From positions 33,267-97,266 of the forward strand of contig CAMECJ010000008.1 of the NCBI GenBank assembly GCA_945913025.1: 64,000 nucleotides of DNA, given 5' to 3'. Position 1 is the stretch's first letter. Each line of letters begins with the position of its first letter. Made by a program: the position numbers and the translations under genes. This stretch comes from an uncultured Elusimicrobia bacterium (GTDB lineage: Bacteria > Elusimicrobiota > Elusimicrobia > Elusimicrobiales > Elusimicrobiaceae). This document shows positions 18,801-26,265 of this stretch, piece by piece. The notes below the pieces were generated by a model. It ran no database searches and was not told the DNA's origin. It worked only from the letters and a program-made list of their open reading frames with translations.

Positions 18801-18962
18801 GCTGGCCCCCGGGTAACTGGCCGTTACCGCAATGGTGGGCGGCGTCAGGTCCGGATACTGCTCAATGGGCAGCATGGTAATAGACACAATACCCGCCAGC
18901 AAAATAAGAAGCGAGATGACCGTAGCAAAAATCGGCCGGTTAATAAAAAATTTAGAAAACAT
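15810..18962 (-). CDS. RND multidrug efflux pump, HAE1 family (AcrB-like)
   Basis: A 1050-residue inner-membrane proton/drug antiporter. It shows the HAE1 N-terminus (SKFFINRPIFATVISLLILL), twelve membrane helices and two large periplasmic loops. Proton-relay residues are present: the DD pair in GLVLAIGMVVDDAIVVIENV (TM4) and the lysine in GLAAKNAILIVEF (TM10). Length is that of AcrB. It pumps hydrophobic drugs, bile salts or dyes from the periplasm through the outer-membrane factor, a plausible gut adaptation. It is the middle gene of MFP-RND-OMF, 3 nt after the adaptor gene. Confidence 0.96.
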   Translation of the reverse strand: MFSKFFINRPIFATVISLLILLAGIVSITMLPIEQYPDLTPPTIAVTASYPGASPEVIANTVAAPLEQQVNGVENMLYMNSTSSSNGDMTLTVSFKVGTDPDEAMINVNNRVQGATATLPEDVRRYGIEVNKKSSSILQLIAFYSPNGQSDTTTIGNYALLNIVDDLKRIDGVGDAHVMSANDYSIRIWIKPDVLSQRGLSVSDLVAAVQAQNAQRAAGKIGQPPLPVSVDRTYSIIAPGRLTKPEEFENIILRANADGTTLLLKDVARVELGSQTYEFNGSYNGKPAVPVGVYLSPGANAVATAKAVSAHLKTLAQNFPADLDIDYTVAYDTTLFVSASIEEVIHTLIEAMILVFLVVYLFLKDWRATLIPCLAVPVSIVGAFAGMLLLGFSINTLTLFGLVLAIGMVVDDAIVVIENVERIMHDEGLDVKEATIKAMDEVSGPVVAIVLVLCSVFVPVAFMGGLTGVMYQQFAITIAVSVVISGLVALTLTPALCALLLKKQEHPSKGFFYQFDQFFEKFTGKYTGWVSFFIRRIPVSAVIIALVFAGALGLFKIVPTSLLPEEDQGMLMVAAQLDPSASLSSSTEVGEQLEKIILSQPAVSQELTFTGFDLLSNTQKNNGVSSFVALKPWKERKAKGLSAKDVVAKIYGESVYKIPAAVVMPFNPPPIMGMSTTGGLEGYIQNRGSGGSDELEKQVQAFLEAAKKRPELASVSTTFSSAVPQYKMTVDEIKAQAMGVTLSELYSTLQGTFGVTYVNDFTYSGRSFKVMMQADGSYRATPDQISGVYVRSSKGAMVPLSTLITLTPALGPDMVERFNVFPAAKIIANPASGYSSGDAIRAVEETAKSVLDSNFTLAWTGTTYQEQLAGSSSANALLLGMLVVFLILAAQYEKWSLPVAVLLAVPFAIFGALLGTWARGLSNDIYFQIALVALVGLAAKNAILIVEFAVLLKEQGLSAAEAAVQAAKLRFRPIVMTSLAFILGCVPLAISSGAGAASRHAIGTAVVFGMLAATCIAPLFIPLFFCWFSGGKKAAQPESVQQTEQKEENV

Positions 18963-18965
18963 AAT

Positions 18966-20375
18966 TTATTTCCCCGTTTCGGCGGACGCAGCGGGCTGCG
19001 CGTTGGCTTGCGGCTGCTTTGTGCCGTCCTGTACCGGCTGCGGCACGGAAGCGGACGCGGCGGCCGCTTGCGCTTCGGAAACGGCGGTTTGGGCGGGGTC
19101 GGAACCGGCAGGAACCAACGCTGCCCCCAAACCGGCGCCGAGATCGCCGTCTTGCGTGCCGGACGTATTTTGCGGTACTTTTACGTCAAATTCTTTCAGC
19201 TGTACCTGCACTTTTTCGCCGGCGCGGATTTTAATCAACCCCTCGCTGATAACGCGTTCTCCCGCTTTTAAACCGTCGGTAACAATGTACATATTGTCCT
19301 GAAGTTCGGCCTGTACGGGGCGGGCAACCACCGTATCGTTTTCATCCACCACATACGCCAACAAACCGTTTTGCGTATTGAGTAACGCCGAGGAAGGGAT
19401 CAACAACGCATTTTTATATACGGCGCCCACCAGGTGAATACGCACAAACTGGCCGGGCATTAAAGCACGGCTGTTTTTGGGATTGGAAAATTCCGCTTTC
19501 ATCGCCAAACTGGAGGTTTGGGAGTTTTCCGTACTGTCAAAGAAAATAATTTTGCCGCGTTCGGGATACGTTTTCCCGTTGGCAAGAACAGCTTCTACAT
19601 AGACGGGTGCTTCCTGCGCGCTGACGGCGCGGTATTTTTCGGCCTTGAGCAATTCCCGTTGATCTTCCCCGCCAAGCGTAATTTGGCCGGACAAAAAGCC
19701 GCTGGCCAATTTTTCAAACTGGCGGCTGGGCATAGCGAAATTGACGTACAGCGGATTAATTTGCACCATCGTCGTCAACAAGCCGGACTCTCCCGCAGGA
19801 GAAATCAAACTGCCTACGGACTGCGTTTCTTTGCTTGCAATACCCGAAATGGGCGCGGTAACTTTTGTATATCCCAAATTGATTTCCGCATCGCCCACGC
19901 CGGCTTTGGCTACTTTTACATTGGCTTGAGCAGATTCGTATGCGGAGAGGGCGTTATCGTAATCCTGTTGGCTGACGGCATTGTCGGCGCGGAGGCTCTT
20001 AATGCGCTGGTAGGTGCGCTGGGTGCGCTTTTCTTCCGCAATGGCCTGTGCGAGCGCGCCCTGCGCTTTTTCGAGCGCCACCTTATATTCTTTATCGTTA
20101 ATTTGAAAGAGCTGCGTTCCTTCGGTTACGTATTCGCCCTCGTTATACAAACGGGCTTCCAAAATACCGCCCACTTGCGCGCGGATTTGAATTTCCAAAG
20201 AGCCCGCCACCTGTGCAGGGTATTCAATGTTCCACGGCAAATCCCGTTGGATAACCTTTACCGCGCTTACGATAGGCGCAGGCATTGCAGCCTGCTCTGT
20301 TTTTTTACCGCAAGCTGCTAAAAAAACACACAATCCGCACGCCAAAAAAGCGGCAGATGTAAATATACGCTTCAT
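18966..20375 (-). CDS. RND efflux periplasmic adaptor (AcrA-like membrane fusion protein)
   Basis: A 469-residue lipoprotein adaptor. Lipobox FLAAC (cysteine 22), then biotinyl-lipoyl halves (IQIRAQVGGILEARLYNEGE and LGYTKVTAPISGIASKETQS), a coiled-coil hairpin (GALAQAIAEEKRTQRTYQRI) and beta-barrel and membrane-proximal domains (ALMPGQFVRIHLVG). The C-terminal roughly 60 residues are a low-complexity Ala/Pro/Gln tail, longer than usual. The start is the ATG after GGGGGA; the ORF continues to 20558 but this extension overlaps the promoter and the divergent gene. First gene of the efflux operon. Confidence 0.94.
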   Translation of the reverse strand: MKRIFTSAAFLACGLCVFLAACGKKTEQAAMPAPIVSAVKVIQRDLPWNIEYPAQVAGSLEIQIRAQVGGILEARLYNEGEYVTEGTQLFQINDKEYKVALEKAQGALAQAIAEEKRTQRTYQRIKSLRADNAVSQQDYDNALSAYESAQANVKVAKAGVGDAEINLGYTKVTAPISGIASKETQSVGSLISPAGESGLLTTMVQINPLYVNFAMPSRQFEKLASGFLSGQITLGGEDQRELLKAEKYRAVSAQEAPVYVEAVLANGKTYPERGKIIFFDSTENSQTSSLAMKAEFSNPKNSRALMPGQFVRIHLVGAVYKNALLIPSSALLNTQNGLLAYVVDENDTVVARPVQAELQDNMYIVTDGLKAGERVISEGLIKIRAGEKVQVQLKEFDVKVPQNTSGTQDGDLGAGLGAALVPAGSDPAQTAVSEAQAAAASASVPQPVQDGTKQPQANAQPAASAETGK

Positions 20376-20413
20376 TATATATCCCCCTTGGGAAAAATAA
20401 ACGACTTTCCCAA

Positions 20414-20441
20414 ATTGTATAAAATTTTCTATTTTACTCAA
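20414..20441 (-). promoter_or_regulatory. Promoter of the RND efflux operon
   Basis: TTGAGT (20441-20436), 16-nt spacer, TACAAT (20419-20414) on the minus strand, giving a leader of about 33 nt with a GGGGGA ribosome-binding site. Confidence 0.65.
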
Positions 20442-20535
20442 CGCATTTTTTATGATTAGGAAAACTAATACAAAAATCCATGGGGGCAAAAGTACCGCTC
20501 CCATTATACTGAAATAGATTAAACAGGGGGTATTT

Positions 20536-21567
20536 ATGAAAATTGTATTTTTTGACACGGACCGCCTTACGCGGGACTATCTGCACGATAAAAAAATGTG
20601 CGACTGCGACGTCATCTATCTGGAAAACAGCATTGAAAATACGGACGCGCACACATATGAAAAAATTAAAGATGCCGATGCCGTTTCCGTTTTTGTACAC
20701 ACCGCGGCCAAAATGAACGGCGAAACCTTGGACAAATATCCTAAACTGCGCCTGATTGCCGCACGCTCCACCGGTATTGACCATATTGATTTGGACTACT
20801 GCCGCAAACGCAATATTGAGGTCGTCCACGTGCCGAAATACGGCGAAGCCACTGTGGCGGAATATACATTTGGTCTGCTGCTCAATTTATCTCGCAAAAT
20901 CATTGAAGCGCGCAACGATATGAAAAACGCTTCCGTCCACATCAACGATTATTTGGGGTTTGATTTATACGACCACACGATCGGCATTATCGGCACAGGG
21001 GCCATCGGCCGCCATGTGGCCAAACTGGCGCGCGGATTTGGGATGCATGTGTTGGCGTACGACTTATATCCCAATGAGGAATTCCAGCGCATTTACAACA
21101 TTCATTATGTATCGTTGGACGAGCTGTATGCCCGTTCGGACATTATCACGCTGCACGCGCCGTCCACCAAAGACAACCGCCACTTACTTAACGACGCCGC
21201 GTTTGCTAAAATGAAAGACGGAGTAATAATCATTAACACCGCACGCGGCGATTTGATTGATACCGAAAGTCTGTACAGACACATCGTAACGGGCAAAGTG
21301 GCGGGCGCGGGGCTGGACGTACTGGAAAACGAAGATTTCCTGCTGCACGATGATATTATCATCAAAGACCAAGATATCGGGCTGGACTTTGCTATGAATA
21401 CCATCGCCAACAACAAGCTCCTGCAGCATAAACGTGTGATTATCACGCCGCACATCGGGTTTAACTCCATTGACGCGGTACACCGTATTTTAAATACCAC
21501 CGTCAAAAATATTGAATCGTTTTTTGCGGGGAAAACGCAAAACTCGGTGATGGGAGCCAAAAAATGA
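20536..21567 (+). CDS. D-2-hydroxyacid dehydrogenase (D-lactate dehydrogenase-like)
   Basis: A 343-residue NAD-dependent dehydrogenase of the D-isomer 2-hydroxyacid family. The Rossmann motif GIIGTGAIGRHVAKLARGFG and the catalytic triad regions are visible: arginine in INTARGDLIDT, glutamate in GLDVLENED, histidine in VIITPHIGFNS. The N-terminus (MKIVFFDTDRLTRDYL) and HIDLDYCRKRNIEV resemble LdhA-type enzymes that reduce pyruvate to D-lactate, but 2-ketoacid specificity cannot be fixed from sequence. AGGGGG precedes the ATG. The gene overlaps cysK by 4 nt, an unusual pairing. Confidence 0.88.
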   Translation: MKIVFFDTDRLTRDYLHDKKMCDCDVIYLENSIENTDAHTYEKIKDADAVSVFVHTAAKMNGETLDKYPKLRLIAARSTGIDHIDLDYCRKRNIEVVHVPKYGEATVAEYTFGLLLNLSRKIIEARNDMKNASVHINDYLGFDLYDHTIGIIGTGAIGRHVAKLARGFGMHVLAYDLYPNEEFQRIYNIHYVSLDELYARSDIITLHAPSTKDNRHLLNDAAFAKMKDGVIIINTARGDLIDTESLYRHIVTGKVAGAGLDVLENEDFLLHDDIIIKDQDIGLDFAMNTIANNKLLQHKRVIITPHIGFNSIDAVHRILNTTVKNIESFFAGKTQNSVMGAKK

Positions 21568-22475
21568 AAATAAGTACGTTTGAACAAGCCGTCGGAAATA
21601 CGCCGCTTGTTCCGATTACCCGCCTCCATTCGGGAACGGGTACAGTATGGGTTAAGCTGGAAATGTGCAACCCGTTCAGCGTCAAAGACCGCGCCGCCCT
21701 GTTTATGTTAAATGCGGCGGAGCGGGAAGGACGGTTAAGCGCGGGAGGAACGATTGTGGAACCCACCAGCGGCAACACGGGCATCGGGCTTGCTTTTTTG
21801 GCCGCCGCGCGCGGGTACAAGTGTATTTTAACCATGCCGGAAAGTATGAGTGCGGAACGCGTCAAACTGCTTAAAGCGTTGGGAGCGCAAATCGTGCTTA
21901 CCCCCGCCGCCAAAGGTATGCAGGGCGCGGTGGACGCCGCCTTGGAAATCGTGAACAACACGCCCAATTCCTTTCTGCCGAGCCAGTTTGACAATCCGAA
22001 CAACGCGCTCGCGCACGAAGAAACCACAGGCCCCGAAATCTGGCGCGATTTAAACGGTAAAGTGGACGCGTTTGTAGCCGGCGTCGGCACCGGAGGAACC
22101 GTTACGGGCGTAGGGCGTTTTTTAAAGAAACAGAACCCGAATATAAAAATTATTGCGGTGGAACCGGCCGACTCGCCTTTATTATCGGGCGGAAAAGCGG
22201 GGCCGCATAAAATTCAGGGAATCGGAGCCAACTTTGTACCGTCCTTGCTGGACCGCTCCGTATTGGACGAAATCGTCCCCGTTACGTATGAAAACGCCGT
22301 AAAAACGGCGCGCGAACTGGCTAAAACGCAAGGCGTACTGGCAGGGATTTCAGGCGGAGCCGCGCTGTGGGCCGCCCTGCAGGAAGCCCAAAAACCGCAA
22401 AATGCGGGCAAGAATATTGTTACATTGCTTCCCGACGGCGGCGAACGGTATTTGAGTACGGGTTTATTTGAATAA
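21564..22475 (+). CDS. cysK: Cysteine synthase (O-acetylserine sulfhydrylase)
   Basis: A 303-residue PLP enzyme making cysteine from O-acetylserine and sulfide. The PLP lysine is in NPFSVKDRAALFML (about residue 41), the substrate loop is VEPTSGNTGIGLAF, and the phosphate-binding loop is AGVGTGGTVTGVGRFL. PHKIQGIGANFVPSLL and ISGGAALWAA are also typical. Length matches CysK. Its ATG overlaps the dehydrogenase stop, so the two are co-translated; a strong terminator follows. Confidence 0.95.
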   Translation: MKISTFEQAVGNTPLVPITRLHSGTGTVWVKLEMCNPFSVKDRAALFMLNAAEREGRLSAGGTIVEPTSGNTGIGLAFLAAARGYKCILTMPESMSAERVKLLKALGAQIVLTPAAKGMQGAVDAALEIVNNTPNSFLPSQFDNPNNALAHEETTGPEIWRDLNGKVDAFVAGVGTGGTVTGVGRFLKKQNPNIKIIAVEPADSPLLSGGKAGPHKIQGIGANFVPSLLDRSVLDEIVPVTYENAVKTARELAKTQGVLAGISGGAALWAALQEAQKPQNAGKNIVTLLPDGGERYLSTGLFE

Positions 22476-22490
22476 TCAGCCGCGCAACAC

Positions 22491-22521
22491 ATAAACGCCC
22501 TTATAGCAGTAGGGCGTTTAT
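22491..22521 (+). terminator. Terminator after cysK
   Basis: ATAAACGCCCT (22491-22501) and AGGGCGTTTAT (22511-22521) form an 11-bp stem followed by TTTCTTT; it may also serve the converging pilin gene. Confidence 0.88.
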
Positions 22522-22533
22522 TTTCTTTAACAT

Positions 22534-23043
22534 TTATGGCATTGGCAAAATATAAGCATCCCCCTGTATGCCGTACACCGTTGATGTAAAAGCACCCCCT
22601 CCCAACGATTTGCAAAATTTACTGTTATTCCGATCCACACAGACCCATCTCCCTGGATAGGAAGATTGTTGTAAAAAATGAACTACTACAAATTTATCTT
22701 TACTTGCATCAAAATATATCGCCGCATACAAACCGCCCGTAATATACGCCGCATTTGCCAATAAATCCAATGTTCCGTTTGGATAACGAATAAAGCCCTT
22801 ATCACTTTCATTTATGACACCACCGGCGGGGAAATCAATATCCAAGTCCTCGGCAGAAGGAGTATATTGACCATTAGCCATATAATATAATTCTTCTGCA
22901 TCTCCAAACGGCTTAATGAGAGAAATAATGTTGGATAATTTACTCTTTTTTACCGCTTTTTCATACTGCGGCAGCGCAACGGCCGCCAGTATTCCAATAA
23001 TCAACACGACCACCAATAGCTCCATTAACGTAAAACCTTTCAT
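22534..23043 (-). CDS. Type IV pilin-like protein (pilin 2)
   Basis: A 169-residue prepilin: MKG, then FTLMELLVVVLIIGILAAV and LPQYEKAVKKSKLSNIISL. The alpha1 helix is followed by LYYMANGQYTPSAEDLDIDF, a segment nearly shared with pilin 3 (MANGQYTGLFENLDISLP). Two cysteines near the end (RWVCVDRNNSKFCKS) probably form the D-region disulfide. The ribosome-binding site is AAGGAG. The gene stands alone between cysK and a divergent secreted protein. Its promoter is the second T12 cassette (23077-23104). Role as major or minor pilin is undetermined. Confidence 0.88.
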   Translation of the reverse strand: MKGFTLMELLVVVLIIGILAAVALPQYEKAVKKSKLSNIISLIKPFGDAEELYYMANGQYTPSAEDLDIDFPAGGVINESDKGFIRYPNGTLDLLANAAYITGGLYAAIYFDASKDKFVVVHFLQQSSYPGRWVCVDRNNSKFCKSLGGGAFTSTVYGIQGDAYILPMP

Positions 23044-23076
23044 CCGATTTACTCCTTGTAATTAAGAATAATTCTT

Positions 23077-23104
23077 ACTGTATCAAAAAAAAAAAACGGT
23101 GCAA
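23077..23104 (-). promoter_or_regulatory. Poly-T spacer promoter of pilin 2
   Basis: Minus strand: TTGCAC (23104-23099), CG, T12 (23096-23085), GA, TACAGT (23082-23077). Spacer 16 bp, extended -10 TGA. The -35 is the weakest of the four copies. Confidence 0.72.
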
Positions 23105-23108
23105 GGCC

Positions 23109-23137
23109 TTGGCGCGCGAACGCCAAAATGATACACT
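23109..23137 (+). promoter_or_regulatory. Promoter of the divergent secreted-protein gene
   Basis: TTGGCG (23109-23114), 17-nt spacer, TACACT (23132-23137) with TGA before it. It lies just beyond the -35 of the pilin 2 promoter and ends 6 nt before the ATG at 23144, so the mRNA would be leaderless. Confidence 0.55.
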
Positions 23138-23143
23138 GGGAAC

Positions 23144-23998
23144 ATGAAACGTTTTATGATAACCCTGCTGTCGGTTTGGCTCGCAAGTCCGGCGGCCGCG
23201 GCACCGTATTACCAGGAAGAGCCGGAAATCGTTATCGAAATGCACGGTGAGCAGACCGTGCCCGTAAAAACCGTCTCCCTTTGGGATAAAAACGCACGGC
23301 AGCTGACCCGTTTGCTCCGCGGCAAGGACCGGACATTCGTGCTTTATTCCGTGGAAAATGTATCCACCAAAGACGATATCCTCCGCGCGGCCAACGGTAA
23401 AGAATACGCGTTTGTGCGCTACGGAACAGATGACGGAGACTACCGGAAATTTTTATTTAAGGCCGAAGACCCGCAAACCTTCGTCGCCTGTGCGGCAAAT
23501 TTAAAAGACGTGCTGGCCGTCAATTTAAAATACGGCGTAAACATGGGCGTCAGCCTGAAAGATTTTCTGCACACATACGGCCAGACCGCCCAATCTTCCG
23601 CGCTGACGGACGAAGCTGCGGGGAAAACCTATACCGTATACAAACAAACTTATTCCGACGTAAACCACAAAACACCTGCCCCTTACTATTTTGTGTTCGA
23701 CGGCGACGAACTGACCCAAACGCTGACAGGGGAAAAAGCATACGCCGATTACACAAAAAAATTAACGGAAGCCAACGAAAAACTCCGCGCCCAAAACAAA
23801 CAGGCACAAGACAAAGCCGCCCAGCTTGAAAAGCAAAAACAAAGTCAAGCCGCGCGACGCCAACCCATTAAAGCCCTTGCTTACGGCGGTACGGTGGAAG
23901 ACCAAATGTATATGCCGCGCGTAAATAATCCCAAATTTCCGCCGCCCACGCCCAGTAAAGTTCCCGCCGGAACGCCTATGCCCGTCAGGCCGTTTTAA
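23144..23998 (+). CDS. Secreted protein of unknown function
   Basis: A 284-residue protein I do not recognise. It has a signal peptide cleaved near SPAAAAPYY, a mixed central region (about residues 30-195) with KTVSLWDKNARQLTRLL and YAFVRYGTDDGDYRKFLF, a coiled-coil stretch (about 200-240, KLTEANEKLRAQNKQAQDKA) and a proline-rich tail (NPKFPPPTPSKVPAGTPMPV). This layout suits a periplasmic or outer-membrane-associated protein reaching through the cell wall. It is divergent from pilin 2, with promoters almost touching. No ribosome-binding site is visible. Confidence 0.65.
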   Translation: MKRFMITLLSVWLASPAAAAPYYQEEPEIVIEMHGEQTVPVKTVSLWDKNARQLTRLLRGKDRTFVLYSVENVSTKDDILRAANGKEYAFVRYGTDDGDYRKFLFKAEDPQTFVACAANLKDVLAVNLKYGVNMGVSLKDFLHTYGQTAQSSALTDEAAGKTYTVYKQTYSDVNHKTPAPYYFVFDGDELTQTLTGEKAYADYTKKLTEANEKLRAQNKQAQDKAAQLEKQKQSQAARRQPIKALAYGGTVEDQMYMPRVNNPKFPPPTPSKVPAGTPMPVRPF

Positions 23999-24041
23999 CT
24001 AACCCGTTTTTAGGCTTGGCCGCACCGCAAGCGGAGTGTAC

Positions 24042-24047
24042 TATAAT
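24042..24047 (+). promoter_or_regulatory. Candidate -10 of cls
   Basis: TATAAT at 24042-24047 lies 3 nt before the ATG at 24051 and 9 nt before the in-frame ATG at 24057. TTGGCC at 24016-24021 is 20 nt away, too far for a good -35. Confidence 0.4.
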
Positions 24048-24050
24048 AAT

Positions 24051-25487
24051 ATGAATATGGATATCAATCTTCATTCTTTCGGTTTGGCAGGTCTTTTTTA
24101 TCTAACGCTGCAAATTTGCGTTACCGCGCACATTCTGCTTAAAAAAGATGACGTCAAAAGTGCTATCGGCTGGATAGGCCTTGTGTGGCTTGCCCCCATA
24201 TTGGGAAGCGTGATTTATATTTTATTCGGCATTAACCGCATCCGCCGCCGCGCACTCTCCTTGCGCAACAAAGGGCCGGATATTTTTACGCTGACGGGCA
24301 AAAGCCCAAAAGAAATTGAACAGCAAATCCCCGCCCCGTTTTTACAGCTGATACGGCTGGGGTATAAAGTACACCCCCAGCGTTTTGCTTTGGGCAATAC
24401 CGCCAGACTGCTTGAAAACGGCGACGAGGCCTATCCCGAAATGTGCAAGCTGATTGCCGGCGCGCAAAAAGAAGTGTTGCTGCAAAGCTATATTTTTGAC
24501 AACGATAACGCAGGCCGCCTTTTTCTCCCCGCGCTGACGCAAGCCGTCAAGAACGGAGCAAAAGTGAAAATTATAGTTGATGGCGTAGGAATCAATTATT
24601 CCAAGCCCACGATTGCGTCCGCGCTGAAAAAATTAGAAGGCGTGGAATTTTCCGTGTTTTTACCTTCTAAAAAACCCGTCTCATTACCGTTTTTAAATTT
24701 ACGCAACCACCGCAAAATGCTTATCGTGGACGGCCAAAAAGCCGTTTTCGGCGGAATGAACATCGCCGCCGGCAACTTGGTGTTACAGCGCCCCAAAGAC
24801 CCGATTCAGGATGTCACGTTTTTGGTTGAAGGACCGGTGGTGGACCAAATGTCGCGCGTGTTTGAAGAAGATTGGATTTTCTCCGGCAAAAAGCATTTTA
24901 TTCCCGCTTCGTTCCGCGCCAAAGGCCACACGGGCGGAAAAATACCCGCGCGCATTATCCCCGACGGGCCGGACAGCGATTTCGGCAAAATCGAAATGAT
25001 GGCGCTCGGTGCGCTGTCCTGCGCGCAAAAGAGCGTTAAAATCGTTACGCCGTACTTTCTGCCCGAGGGAAACATTCTCACCGCGCTTGAATTGGCTGCT
25101 ATGCGCGGGGCGGACGTGGAAATTATTCTTCCGTCTAAAAGTAACATCTTCGGTATGGATTATGCCATGCGCGCCAACTTTGCGCGGCTGCTTAAAAAAG
25201 GCGTAAAAATTTACCGCTCAAAACCGCCGTTTGACCACAGCAAAATACTGCTGGTGGACGGCGCATGGCTGTTTTTCGGTTCCGCCAACTGGGACGTCCG
25301 CAGTTTTAAATTAAATTTTGAGTGCAATTTAGAATGTGTGGATAAAGACTTGGCAGTACAGGTGGGAAAAATTATTGACCGCAAAAAGACTGGATCCCAC
25401 AGCGAAAAATTAGAGGACTATTTGCACCCGCCCTTTTGGCGGCACATAATGGATAACGCCTTCAGGCTGCTAACTCCGTACTATTGA
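24051..25487 (+). CDS. cls: Cardiolipin synthase (phospholipase D superfamily)
   Basis: A protein of about 478 residues (476 if translation starts at the second ATG, 24057) joining phosphatidylglycerol molecules into cardiolipin in the inner membrane. Two N-terminal membrane helices (FYLTLQICVTAHILL, GWIGLVWLAPILGSVIYILF) precede two PLD domains. Both HKD motifs are present: HRKMLIVDGQKAVFGGMN near residue 225 and DHSKILLVDGAWLFFGSANW near 396. The start is uncertain because no ribosome-binding site is visible. An endonuclease/exonuclease/phosphatase-family gene follows one base after the stop, as in other genomes that pair these families. Confidence 0.92.
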   Translation: MNMDINLHSFGLAGLFYLTLQICVTAHILLKKDDVKSAIGWIGLVWLAPILGSVIYILFGINRIRRRALSLRNKGPDIFTLTGKSPKEIEQQIPAPFLQLIRLGYKVHPQRFALGNTARLLENGDEAYPEMCKLIAGAQKEVLLQSYIFDNDNAGRLFLPALTQAVKNGAKVKIIVDGVGINYSKPTIASALKKLEGVEFSVFLPSKKPVSLPFLNLRNHRKMLIVDGQKAVFGGMNIAAGNLVLQRPKDPIQDVTFLVEGPVVDQMSRVFEEDWIFSGKKHFIPASFRAKGHTGGKIPARIIPDGPDSDFGKIEMMALGALSCAQKSVKIVTPYFLPEGNILTALELAAMRGADVEIILPSKSNIFGMDYAMRANFARLLKKGVKIYRSKPPFDHSKILLVDGAWLFFGSANWDVRSFKLNFECNLECVDKDLAVQVGKIIDRKKTGSHSEKLEDYLHPPFWRHIMDNAFRLLTPYY

Positions 25488-25488
25488 T

Positions 25489-26232
25489 ATGCTTTACCGA
25501 CAACCCCGCCCGGAAGAAATTGTGACGCAATCCGGCTGCGCGCCAGAAAGGATGCTGCCGCGCGAGTTGACTGTTTGCGTGTGGAACTGGCAAAAATCCA
25601 AATGTGCCGGCTGGACGGAAGAATTTAACGCATTGGCGGGTGCGGCGGATTTATTTTTGGCGCAGGAAGTACGATGCTCCCCTCTAGTCAAAAAACAGAT
25701 GGAAAAAACCCGCTTATGTTGGACGCACGCCGCCGGATTTTTATCCTTAAAAAACAAGTATCCCGTCGGCGTTGCCACGGGGGCCTGTGCCGCGCCGGAA
25801 AAAATCCGCTTTAAACAGGGGGCGCGCGAACCGCTTTTAAAAATACCCAAAATGATGCTTGCCGCCGCTTTTGCGCTTGAAACGGGGCAAACGCTTCTTA
25901 CTGTAAACGTACACGCCATTAATTTTACGGGGATAACGCCTTTTCAAGAAAATATGCACCACGCAGCAGAATTGCTTTGCGGATTTAAAGGCCCCGTCAT
26001 TTTAGGCGGCGATTTTAACGCGTGGAATCAAAAAAGGCGCAATTTGCTGGGCGAACTGGTTTCCGCCGCCCATTTGACGGAAGTGGTTTTTTCACCCGAC
26101 ACGCGCACCCGCTGTTTGGGCCGGAAAGTGGATTTCTTATTTACGCGCGGTTTAAAAACGCTGGCTGCGGGCGTGCGGTGCACAGACGCATCCGACCATA
26201 ACCCGCTTTTGGCGCGCCTTATCCTCCAATAG
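25489..26232 (+). CDS. Endonuclease/exonuclease/phosphatase family protein
   Basis: A 247-residue protein of the EEP fold. Visible motifs are FLAQEVRC (metal-binding Glu), VNVHAINF, the catalytic GGDFNAWNQ and the C-terminal SDHNPLLARL. The family includes DNases, phosphodiesterases and phospholipid or sphingomyelin phosphatases. It lies one base after cls, so it is co-transcribed with a phospholipid enzyme; a role on membrane lipids is possible, but a nuclease role is equally open. No clear signal peptide is seen, so it is probably cytosolic. Confidence 0.82.
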   Translation: MLYRQPRPEEIVTQSGCAPERMLPRELTVCVWNWQKSKCAGWTEEFNALAGAADLFLAQEVRCSPLVKKQMEKTRLCWTHAAGFLSLKNKYPVGVATGACAAPEKIRFKQGAREPLLKIPKMMLAAAFALETGQTLLTVNVHAINFTGITPFQENMHHAAELLCGFKGPVILGGDFNAWNQKRRNLLGELVSAAHLTEVVFSPDTRTRCLGRKVDFLFTRGLKTLAAGVRCTDASDHNPLLARLILQ

Positions 26233-26246
26233 AATACCCCCAAATA

Positions 26247-26255
26247 TGGTAAAAT
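26247..26255 (+). promoter_or_regulatory. Extended -10 promoter of the hydrogenase gene
   Basis: TGGTAAAAT at 26247-26255 ends 10 nt before the ATG at 26266. No ribosome-binding site lies between, so the leader would be only a few bases. Confidence 0.45.
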
Positions 26256-26265
26256 ATAAATAATT

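Noticed and set aside
20376..20558. 61-codon extension of the efflux adaptor.
   Set aside because: The lipoprotein signal starts at MKRIFTS with a GGGGGA site; the extension covers the promoter and the divergent gene's start.
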